A stretch of DNA of 64,000 nucleotides from the NCBI RefSeq assembly GCF_007970185.1, contig NZ_CP042431.1:2976001-3040000 (forward strand), given 5' to 3'. This document shows positions 57,901-64,000 of this stretch, one piece after another. Each line of letters starts with the position of its first letter. The first letter of the stretch is position 1. Both the position numbers and the translations under genes were made by a program. The notes beneath the pieces were generated by a model. The model was given only the letters and a program-made list of their open reading frames with translations. It was not told the origin of the DNA and did not search any database. This DNA is from Pseudobacter ginsenosidimutans. GTDB lineage: Bacteria; Bacteroidota; Bacteroidia; Chitinophagales; Chitinophagaceae.

Positions 57901-58732
57901 CACTGCAGACGCTGTGATCGGAGTAAATCCAACACCGGCACCTACAGTAAACATCGATGAAGTAAGAACACCATTGGGAACACCTGCCGGTGCCTTCAAT
58001 CCGCAGATCACTCCTGCTGTCGGTACTTATACCTATAGCTGGACTCCAGCCAATAAGGTAACTGATCCGTATATCGGCAATACTGTTCCTACAGAGAACA
58101 AACTCGGTACGTATTACTATAACCTGTCTGTAACAGATGGCAATGGTTGTACGTCTGTTGCGCCAGCGGTGCTTCGTGTTGAGAATCTCAGTACGCTGCC
58201 TGTAACATTGAGCTCATTCACTGCAAATGCCAAAGATTGCGGTGTAACCCTCAACTGGAAAGTGGAATCCGCTTCCAACTTCTCTCACTTTATTGTTGAA
58301 AGAAGCCTGAACGGAGGCAGCTATGTTGCAGTGAAGAAAGTATTCTATGAATTCAATCGAATCTATTATAACTACCAGGATGCAGAAACCGGTAACGGTA
58401 ACTGGAGCTACAGGCTCAAAATGGTAGATATCGATGGACGATTTGAATACAGCAGTATTGTTCGTGCTTCTGTGAAATGTTCTACTACAAGCAGCAGCCT
58501 GAAAATATATCCCAACCCTGCGTCCAATATCCTGTACATCAACAGCAGTAAACCTGTGAAGTCTGTAGTGGTTTATACCCTTACGGGTGGCCAGGTACTT
58601 CGCAAGGATTACGCACAGTCAGCTGCAGGTGTGGTATCACTTCCTGTGAGCAATCTCATAACCGGGATCTACCTGGTTCAGGTAATTGCTCAGGATGGTA
58701 CCAGCCAGCCGGCAAGACTGGTGAAGGATTAG
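54947..58732 (+). CDS. Giant T9SS adhesin, C-terminal part with repeats and type A sorting domain
   Basis: Continuation of the adhesin, open from 54905 and lacking its own signal peptide. It begins with an Ig-like region (ARYQWQTATSASGPWTNIAG), followed by about eight repeats of roughly 60-90 residues with the pattern xGxDxxxCxGxxxxLG ... YTWSPxxxLxxxxxxxPxAxPxxTxTYTL, including at least VCAGKPVRLG, VCKGGTVGLG, ICVATPVNIG, TCSNAVIQLG, ICRGASAPIG, ICAGSSVTLG and VCQNASTNIG. The C-terminal 80 residues (LKIYPNPASNILYI) are the T9SS type A sorting domain. Role: surface adhesion or matrix contact (inference). Confidence 0.85.
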   Translation, partial: GVNIPQPEVNARYQWQTATSASGPWTNIAGATGTLKDYSPPSLAETRYYRRLVLPAAGCGETPISTSAVAEVVVGSNNSPVITSSAYTTCVGTAVNIEATVSGGATPYTYTWDNGVSSTTNTATVTPTTNSVYTITVTDNNGCEQKGQVVVNAYAANAGPDVVVCAGKPVRLGAAPPAGVAGVVYAWTPVTGLSDATIAQPLATPAAAQTYSLDMTIPITGGGTCTTTDAVNVNVVAGPATADFAGNDVAVCKGGTVGLGTAAEAGFTYTWSPGNYLNATNASTATYDAGAGGATPNPITYTLTAASGGCSFTDDVTVYQLNVNAGDDRICGPRTIGNGDPMPTVSGKTFLWEVVSGPGTITGATNTATTTVSESLGGTTVYRLTMSYLGTSCSDLVSVPVCGDASACPLDSIQVVANHSCPSTAFGAVTLRAIPDNLNSNDWTYTWSSSPAGGISSTTGAIVTLTDNIERDVTVTVASKSNPNSRCSRTIRVNGAGWTLPTFTAQDQAICVATPVNIGAAAVAGYTYDWTGVSTGDRYASNPTVSPASTTNYIVKVTEATSGCSVRDTATVKVAAVVADPGADWITCSNAVIQLGTPARPNYTYSWTPAVASYQDHTDATSAQPKVLVAISQDFTVRATDTESGCFKDSTVHIVVDDSPILTGLRDTAICRGASAPIGKAINGNVTFAWSPAAGLSSTTVAQPIANPTSTGTYTLVVTYYDAANVPTCTKSGTVTVTVGGPEITMTDATVCTSGALFDLGTNATISGAVTAYAWSPALSLTNPNTLNATVSANPTASSQYTLVVRDADGCADTATTTLTASTTPPNAGSATTICAGSSVTLGDASNVGTCTWTVTPTPSAGSFPVMTGPNPVFTPALADAGATPAIALIGTVYTFTCSQDIGGCINTSTVTVTVRAFTLPAIPVQTVCQNASTNIGVTPAANVSYSWSPATNLADPFAATTQVSNVTSTAVYTLTGVHANGCVATADAVIGVNPTPAPTVNIDEVRTPLGTPAGAFNPQITPAVGTYTYSWTPANKVTDPYIGNTVPTENKLGTYYYNLSVTDGNGCTSVAPAVLRVENLSTLPVTLSSFTANAKDCGVTLNWKVESASNFSHFIVERSLNGGSYVAVKKVFYEFNRIYYNYQDAETGNGNWSYRLKMVDIDGRFEYSSIVRASVKCSTTSSSLKIYPNPASNILYINSSKPVKSVVVYTLTGGQVLRKDYAQSAAGVVSLPVSNLITGIYLVQVIAQDGTSQPARLVKD

Positions 58733-58752
58733 AAAGACCAGTAGGTTTTAAG

Positions 58753-58786
58753 AAAACGGTGTCTCTTCTGAGGCACCGTTTTTTTT
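58753..58786 (+). terminator. Terminator of the adhesin gene
   Basis: AAAACGGTGTCTC pairs with GAGGCACCGTTTT (13 bp, one G-U) around TTCT, and is followed by further T residues. The rest of 58787-58978 shows nothing recognisable. Confidence 0.92.
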
Positions 58787-58978
58787 GGGTTTTTCTTATT
58801 CCCTTCATGGGTAACAGCCGCTTTAACCAGGTAAAATAGTTATACGGATCATCGGCAAATTGGGGGAGTTCAGCAACGCTTCAATTTCCAGCCATCAGCT
58901 TCGTTTTAATATTGGGTAGCCGGAATCCCATATAGGAGCTGATTTCAGCCGGTAATCATTTATCATTAATTCACCAAT

Positions 58979-59743
58979 ATGAAAAGAGTAAGTTATCCGT
59001 TCAGGAAAACGATGTGCGCCTGCGCAGCAGGCTTTGTGCTGCTCATGCTCGCCTGCAGCAATAAAGACAGCGATGAAAACAACTCCGGCGACAAAGGTTA
59101 TGTATCAGGCGTCATCACAGACACGCAGGGGAAGCCCATTGCAGGCGCCGAAGTAGTGATCGACAATACCATGATCTACAATTCCAATCTTCTCACCAAT
59201 TCCGATGCAGCAGGCAAATACAAAGTAAAGCTGAACGGGGCTTTTACCTGGTCAGCATCGGCCACGTTCAGGAAGAATTATAATGGACGGAACTACAAAT
59301 TCCATTTGCAGCCAGACAATGATGGCGGCTTTACTTCAGATGGCGCTGTACGCAATTTCTCCTGGAAACTTACAGGACAGCGTCCTGAATCGAGTACCAG
59401 TTTTTATGGTTCCTGGATACAGCTGCAAAGTGAGATCGGAAGTGATATCCTGGCAGAGGATGTAGATTTTATTCTCACGCCTGACGGTCCGCTTGTTGAC
59501 GGCTCAACTGGCCAGGCTATCACCAAAAGAGGTGGCGCTCCGCAAACCTATTCTTATTTCAAATTGATGGATATTCCGCTGGGAAGGTATAAAGTGAAAG
59601 CGAGGCACCAGGGCGTGTACCTGACTTTGAAAAATCTTATCAATAATGAATCGGGTACAGAAATTACATTGAACTTTGAACCTGAGATCGTGCTGACAGG
59701 ATTGGTTTGTGATAATTGTGCGGTACTTGAGTATAAGAGTTAG
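58979..59743 (+). CDS. Lipoprotein with carboxypeptidase-regulatory-like domain
   Basis: A 254-residue lipoprotein (LLMLAC, Cys about 26) with a CarboxypepD_reg-like beta sandwich (VSGVITDTQGKPIAGAEVVID, residues 41-115). The remainder is a second beta-rich domain without recognised family, ending in LTGLVCDNCAVLEYKS. It is monocistronic. Function not known; a surface or periplasmic binding protein is the plainest reading. Confidence 0.8.
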   Translation: MKRVSYPFRKTMCACAAGFVLLMLACSNKDSDENNSGDKGYVSGVITDTQGKPIAGAEVVIDNTMIYNSNLLTNSDAAGKYKVKLNGAFTWSASATFRKNYNGRNYKFHLQPDNDGGFTSDGAVRNFSWKLTGQRPESSTSFYGSWIQLQSEIGSDILAEDVDFILTPDGPLVDGSTGQAITKRGGAPQTYSYFKLMDIPLGRYKVKARHQGVYLTLKNLINNESGTEITLNFEPEIVLTGLVCDNCAVLEYKS

Positions 59744-59753
59744 TGCATTGAAT

Positions 59754-59819
59754 TACTCAGGGAGCCTGTCATCAGCCAGGCCAATTCCGCAGGTTATGGC
59801 AGGCTTCCTGAGTATTTTT
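59754..59819. terminator. Long-loop inverted repeat between convergent genes
   Basis: TACTCAGGGAGCCTG (59754-59768) pairs with CAGGCTTCCTGAGTA (59800-59814), with one wobble pair, around a 31-base loop, followed by TTTTTG. It can serve the lipoprotein gene and, in part, the convergent lipocalin-like gene. Confidence 0.75.
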
Positions 59820-59847
59820 GATGTGTTGTAATGGATATCTCCTGCTC

Positions 59848-60279
59848 TTATTTCTTATTCTTCTTCACATCAAACACCAAATAAGTTTCATCTCCGATAA
59901 ACATATATTTCTTCCCTTCCTTCTTCACATACATCTTCATCAGTGTATCCTTACTCTTTCCCGATCCTTCAGATACAATGATGGATTTGTCTATTTCATT
60001 ATATACCCAGGAGGTTTTACCATTCAGAGAAGCTCCTGCTTCTTTTGCCATCAATTCAAGGATTGCAATCTTACATTTTCCATCCTGCTCAAATTCCATT
60101 GTTGAATGCTGCATGCCCTTCACCATTTTATCATATCCTTCTTTAAACTCTTTGGGAGCGTTGGGAGCAAGGGAAACTTTAGTTACCGTCCAGGTGCCCA
60201 CCAGTTCCTCTTTCGTCTGAGCAATACTGTTCAGAAAAAACACTGATAACAAAATCGAAAACAATACGGTTTTTTTCAT
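59848..60279 (-). CDS. Lipocalin-like domain secreted protein
   Basis: A 143-residue protein from ATG 60279 with a signal peptide (VLFSILLSVFFLNSIAQ). The mature part starts LVGTWTVTKVSL and has beta-strand rich DTLMKMYVKK ... YLVFDVKKNKK, the layout of small lipocalin-like Bacteroidota proteins. An in-frame ATG at 60303 is upstream of the signal peptide and less likely. No operon partner. Confidence 0.75.
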   Translation of the reverse strand: MKKTVLFSILLSVFFLNSIAQTKEELVGTWTVTKVSLAPNAPKEFKEGYDKMVKGMQHSTMEFEQDGKCKIAILELMAKEAGASLNGKTSWVYNEIDKSIIVSEGSGKSKDTLMKMYVKKEGKKYMFIGDETYLVFDVKKNKK

Positions 60280-60353
60280 ATAGGGGATAATTATTGTGTA
60301 CAATATAGGCAGTTATTCATAATTACATAATCTCCCGGCAAACATTCTGCCAT

Positions 60354-60361
60354 TAATTTTG
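60354..60361 (+). promoter_or_regulatory. Putative -7 element of the third ECF sigma gene
   Basis: TAATTTTG matches TAnnTTTG, 41 bases before the ATG at 60403. No TTTG is found at the expected -33 distance. Confidence 0.45.
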
Positions 60362-60402
60362 CTCCGGCTTTTGAATTATCCGGATTCTATAAATTAATAA
60401 GG

Positions 60403-61002
60403 ATGCGTGTAGCGCAGGCAATACCGCAAAACCAGGTTAAGGCAGATGAACTGGCACAGTTTGATACTGTGTATCACCAGTTCCATCAGGCAGTGTACGC
60501 CAATATCTGCAAACTGGTTTGTGAGCCCCAAATGGCGGAAGACATCCTCCAGGAAGTTTTTATCAGCCTTTGGGAGAACCGACAAACAGTCAACCTGCAG
60601 GATGCAGGCGGATGGCTGTTTGTAGTGAGCTACAATAAATCCATGACCTTCCTCAAAAAGAAACTTCGCGAAACCTCCGTTATACTTCCCGATACAGAAT
60701 ACCTCGCTGCCATTTCAGAAGAACAACCGGTAGACGAAGAATTGTTCCAGCTCCGCCTCTCCATGGTGGAAGAAGCCATCGATCATTTGCCTCCAAGAAA
60801 ACGAGAAGTATTCAGGCTTTGCCGTTATGATGGCAAATCGTATGATGAAGTGGCCGATATGCTGAACATATCTGTGGTATCCGTGAAAGACTATTTGAAA
60901 CAATCCACTCAATTCATCAGACAGTATATCAGCCGCCACTACAACAATATCGAGATCCCCGGCATGTACCTGCTCCTCATCTATTTCAGCCAGCAGGGTT
61001 GA
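60403..61002 (+). CDS. ECF RNA polymerase sigma factor (third locus)
   Basis: A 199-residue ECF sigma. Region 2 (AVYANICKLVCEPQMAEDILQEVFISLWENR) and region 4 (LPPRKREVFRLCRYDGKSYDEVADMLNISVVSVKDYLKQ) are clear. It is collinear with the FecR gene (78 bases) and a SusC gene, forming a third regulator-receptor locus. Confidence 0.93.
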   Translation: MRVAQAIPQNQVKADELAQFDTVYHQFHQAVYANICKLVCEPQMAEDILQEVFISLWENRQTVNLQDAGGWLFVVSYNKSMTFLKKKLRETSVILPDTEYLAAISEEQPVDEELFQLRLSMVEEAIDHLPPRKREVFRLCRYDGKSYDEVADMLNISVVSVKDYLKQSTQFIRQYISRHYNNIEIPGMYLLLIYFSQQG

Positions 61003-61080
61003 TAACATTTTGGTAATATGAAATGGCATCCCCTTTTTTTCATTGCAGAGTATTTATAGTGAACCACGGTTCCGAATACA

Positions 61081-62175
61081 ATGACAGAACAGTATCAGTC
61101 AGCCATAAGCAAGGTTTGGAAAGAGGCTTTGAGCCCGGAAGAGAAGCTCATCCTGCTGGAGCGGCTCACCAGGGATGAAACCAAATGGAAAGCTTCATTG
61201 CAGCAACAGTTTGAACAGAGTGTTCATAACGGTACGCAATACCTGCCGTTGCAGCGATCTGAGCTAATACTGCAACAACTTCATGAGCGCATACGTCTTA
61301 TGGACGAAGCTGCTACTGGTATTGAATCAGCTTCTAAAGTAGTACGATTGCAACCAGGGCTCATTCGCCGGGCAATGGGCATAGCAGCTGCCCTGCTGAT
61401 CATAGCAGGGTTCTTCTGGTATCCTTCCAATAATAAAAAAAGTATTGGCAATAATGCGCTGGCGCTGTACAAACCGGTTCGGGAATACATGCGTCATATA
61501 AATGAAACTGTAAAAGCAGAACGATTCAGATTAAGTGACGGATCGGAAATAAGACTGGCGCCGGGTTCAGAAATAGTATGGGTAGATGGGTTCACGGATG
61601 CGGAAAGAAAAGTACAATTAGCAGGAAAGGCCTGGTTCGATGTTGCGAAAGACAATCGCCGTCCATTTTCTGTAGATGCCGGAAACATCACCACCACAGC
61701 ATTGGGCACAAAGTTCCTGGTGAATACATTGCGCAACAGCAAAGTGGCTGTTCAATTGTTTGAAGGAAAGGTGAAGATCGAATCTCCGTCTTCAGGATTG
61801 AAACCAGTTTTCCTTGAGCCGGGTGAGCAATGTATTATAGATGCGCGTTTGCAGGCAGTGGTAAGCAAGCTGCCAGTGGACATTAACGCAATGCGCAATA
61901 CAGAAATTGAACAGCCGGAAAAAAGCGGCCCAGCCATTCGAAGAATAAAGCCACTCGAGTTTGTTCAGACACCTTTGGTGGATGTGCTGTCGCAGCTCGG
62001 TCACAGATACAAAGTACAATTCAAGTATGATCTGGCAGAAATCAGTAAAGACCAGGTAACGGGAACCTTCCTGGCTTCCGACTCCCTGAAGGTGACGCTG
62101 AAACTACTGCAATCGATCAATAACCTGTCCTTCAGCCAATATCAGGATACCATTCTCGTCAGCAAACTGAAATAA
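61081..62175 (+). CDS. FecR-family anti-sigma factor (third locus)
   Basis: A 364-residue protein with a cytoplasmic N-terminal region (1-95), one membrane segment (AMGIAAALLIIAGFFWY, about 97-113), a FecR domain (AERFRLSDGSEIRLAPGSEIVW; ALGTKFLVNTLR) and a DUF4974-like C-terminal domain (VQTPLVDVLSQLGHRYKVQFKYD). Controls the sigma factor encoded just upstream. Confidence 0.93.
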   Translation: MTEQYQSAISKVWKEALSPEEKLILLERLTRDETKWKASLQQQFEQSVHNGTQYLPLQRSELILQQLHERIRLMDEAATGIESASKVVRLQPGLIRRAMGIAAALLIIAGFFWYPSNNKKSIGNNALALYKPVREYMRHINETVKAERFRLSDGSEIRLAPGSEIVWVDGFTDAERKVQLAGKAWFDVAKDNRRPFSVDAGNITTTALGTKFLVNTLRNSKVAVQLFEGKVKIESPSSGLKPVFLEPGEQCIIDARLQAVVSKLPVDINAMRNTEIEQPEKSGPAIRRIKPLEFVQTPLVDVLSQLGHRYKVQFKYDLAEISKDQVTGTFLASDSLKVTLKLLQSINNLSFSQYQDTILVSKLK

Positions 62176-62233
62176 GTAAAGTCGATAAAAAATGTCTGAA
62201 CGCGCCTGCACAGGTGCGCGGACCAACACGCTC

Positions 62234-64000
62234 ATGAACAAAACATTCTGTATGATAACAAACTCCAGACCCTTCCAATGGTGCTGCCTGCTCCTGCTGT
62301 TCCTGCTGGGGACCGCTGCCGTACAGGCGCAGACAAAGGCGCAGTTGAATGGTATCGTCACTACCGAATCAGGAGATCCCCTGGACGGTGTGAGCATTAC
62401 CGTAAGACTTGCCAATGCAAAAGACAAAGAAGTGCAATCCTTCTCAGCAGACCAAAAAGGCGTATTTGTGGTATCCGGACTGAATCCCGGAAGCAGGTAC
62501 AGTTTTACATTTTCACATGTGGGTTACCAGGAACAGACCGTGAAGAATTTCGAGATCAAAGCGGGAGTGAACAATTCCCTGATCGTTAGAATGAAAGAAC
62601 TGCCTTCCGGCCTGAACGAAGTGGTAGTGATCGGGTATGGATCGGTAAAGAAGAAAGACCTCACGGGTGCAGTGAGTTCCGTGAAAGGAGGCAAAGTTAC
62701 TGAAGTGGCCTCTGGTGATATCACCAATGTGCTGCAGGGGAGGGCTGCCGGTGTGATGGTGCAGCAGACATCGTGGAAACCCGGATCCATGGCTGAGGTA
62801 CGCGTAAGGGGAAACCGTAGTATCAATGGTGATAATGCTCCCCTGTATGTAGTGGATGGAGTTCCCTTTGTGGATGCCATCAATATGATCAGTCCAAACG
62901 ATATCGAATCGATGGAGATCCTGAAAGATGCTTCCGCTACCGCCATCTATGGTAACCGCGGCGCCAACGGTGTGATCCTCATCACTACAAAAAAAGGGAA
63001 AAAAGGAAAATCCATCGTGGAGTATAATGGTTACTATGGTATCCAGAAGAACCAGCCCTTGCCGGAGTTGATGAGTGCTGCTGAGTTTGTGGAATATTCA
63101 AGGGAATCACAACGCAACTCACTGGGTGGCACATACGATGGAAAGCCCAACAAAGAGAACGATTTTAAGAATGAGCAACTGGTGGCCACTCCCTACATGC
63201 GTGCACAAATGGAGCGCGCATGGGCCAGCGGCACCTACGACCCTTCACAACTCACCTCCACTGACTGGCTGGATTATGGTCTGCGTCAGGGTATGATCCA
63301 GGACCATCAGCTGAGCATCCGCGGCGGCTCTGAGCAAACCAGGTTCCTCCTCTCCGCCGATTATTTCGATAACAAAGGCGTAGTGCTTGACCAGGATTAC
63401 AAACGCTATTCCGTTCGCCTCAATGCCGACCATGATGTAAGGAAGAATTTCCGCATCGGTACACAGATGTCTTATGCCAACTCGGCCCTCAATGCAGGCT
63501 GGTCGGATGTTTTCGATGGATATGGTTTGAAGAGTTTCAATCCGCTCGCTTCTCCCTGCAATGAAGATGGCACGCTCGCCATGTTCCCCACCAACAATAC
63601 CAGAACGCCCAATCCTGTTACCAACTTCGGTAAAACAAAACGCCTGAGAAAACAGGACCGTATCCTGGCCAACTTTTATGGTGAAGTGGATATCCTCCAC
63701 GATCTCAAATTCCGCTCCAACCTGGCGCTCGATTACCGCGCCTTCCAGAGCTTCGATTTCAACAGCGAGAATACTGCCGCTGCTGGTGGACAAGCACCTT
63801 CCTCCGCCATCAACGGATCGGAACGCCGCTTCATGTATTCCTGGGAAAATATCCTGAGCTATACCAAAGAGCTGGGCGATCATTCTTTCTACGCAACCCT
63901 CGTGCAATCGATCCAGCAGGAGAAATCGGAATCCAACAATATCAATGTAAAGGAACTGCCTTATGACGGGCAGCTTTATTACAATGTAGGCAGCGCGCTT
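62234..64000 (+). CDS. SusC-family TonB-dependent receptor, 5' part (third locus)
   Basis: The visible 589 residues start at ATG 62234 with a signal peptide (CCLLLLFLLGTAAVQAQ); an in-frame ATG at 62192 would add 14 residues. A carboxypeptidase-regulatory-like domain (NGIVTTESGDPLDGVSITV) follows directly, then EVVVIGYGSVKKKDLTG, the plug (LYVVDGVPFVDAINM; DIESMEILKDASATAIYG) and the beginning of the barrel. No STN domain is present, although the gene follows a sigma/FecR pair. The 3' end lies beyond the window. A hairpin-forming stretch (62201-62218) sits just before the start. Confidence 0.93.
   Translation, partial: MNKTFCMITNSRPFQWCCLLLLFLLGTAAVQAQTKAQLNGIVTTESGDPLDGVSITVRLANAKDKEVQSFSADQKGVFVVSGLNPGSRYSFTFSHVGYQEQTVKNFEIKAGVNNSLIVRMKELPSGLNEVVVIGYGSVKKKDLTGAVSSVKGGKVTEVASGDITNVLQGRAAGVMVQQTSWKPGSMAEVRVRGNRSINGDNAPLYVVDGVPFVDAINMISPNDIESMEILKDASATAIYGNRGANGVILITTKKGKKGKSIVEYNGYYGIQKNQPLPELMSAAEFVEYSRESQRNSLGGTYDGKPNKENDFKNEQLVATPYMRAQMERAWASGTYDPSQLTSTDWLDYGLRQGMIQDHQLSIRGGSEQTRFLLSADYFDNKGVVLDQDYKRYSVRLNADHDVRKNFRIGTQMSYANSALNAGWSDVFDGYGLKSFNPLASPCNEDGTLAMFPTNNTRTPNPVTNFGKTKRLRKQDRILANFYGEVDILHDLKFRSNLALDYRAFQSFDFNSENTAAAGGQAPSSAINGSERRFMYSWENILSYTKELGDHSFYATLVQSIQQEKSESNNINVKELPYDGQLYYNVGSAL

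Noticed and set aside
54905-58732. Repeat block as a possible CRISPR or DNA-level tandem repeat
   Set aside because: The repetition is at protein level (Cys/Leu-Gly/Trp-Ser-Pro units) with diverged DNA, and it is in an open reading frame.
1-64000. Insertion sequences, prophage genes or integration sites
   Set aside because: No transposase, integrase or phage-like genes and no terminal repeats flanking the modules were found by eye.

Overview
The window is a chromosomal segment from a Bacteroidota member, most likely Chitinophagaceae (Chitinophaga, Pseudobacter or Pseudoflavitalea-like). The evidence is four SusC-type receptors (three paired with SusD-like lipoproteins), three ECF sigma/FecR pairs whose anti-sigma proteins end in a DUF4974-like domain, Bacteroidetes-type promoters (TTTG-N19-TAnnTTTG before the tRNA gene), type A and type B T9SS sorting domains, and GldF/GldG-like transporter parts. 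Genus is not resolved from sequence alone. No mobile element, prophage or CRISPR array was seen.

Layout. 1-5.1 kb is mostly housekeeping: the 5' part of a NatA-like ABC ATPase, a FAD-dependent oxidoreductase, a possible oriC with DnaA boxes, dnaA and a tRNA-Ser(GCU). 5.2-11.8 kb holds a stand-alone SusC/SusD pair divergent from a lipoprotein PQQ-type sugar dehydrogenase. 12.1-26.4 kb is module 1: ECF sigma, FecR, SusC with STN domain, SusD, a Peptidase_Mx1-like lipoprotein that has lost HExxH, ABC ATPase, GldF-GldG fused permease, and two overlapping MutS-like ATPase genes. A DUF5686 outer-membrane protein gene lies between the modules. 29.1-44.5 kb is module 2: FecR and ECF sigma (divergent), SusC with STN domain, SusD, DUF4843 lipoprotein, PKD-like lipoprotein, then the same ABC ATPase, GldF-GldG fusion, MutS-like, MutS-like quartet.

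44.6-64 kb contains an SPFH/zinc-ribbon pair resembling B. subtilis YdjI/YdjG, an AraC regulator, a T9SS type B secreted propeller/PKD protein, a divergent quinone oxidoreductase/HxlR pair, a giant T9SS type A adhesin interrupted by a frameshift at a G6 run, two small envelope proteins, and a third ECF sigma/FecR/SusC locus that runs off the end.

The notable signal is the repeated module. In both copies a substrate-sensing outer-membrane SusCD system is followed, in one direction and with close spacing, by an inner-membrane GldFG-like ABC transporter and a pair of MutS-core ATPases without a mismatch-recognition domain. The receptor genes of both copies share an ECF-type promoter (GTGAC-N16/17-GTCAT) and a conserved leader just before the ATG. 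I infer a two-membrane transport or export system in which the MutS-like pair probably acts as an intracellular ATPase; I do not know of a described function for this combination.
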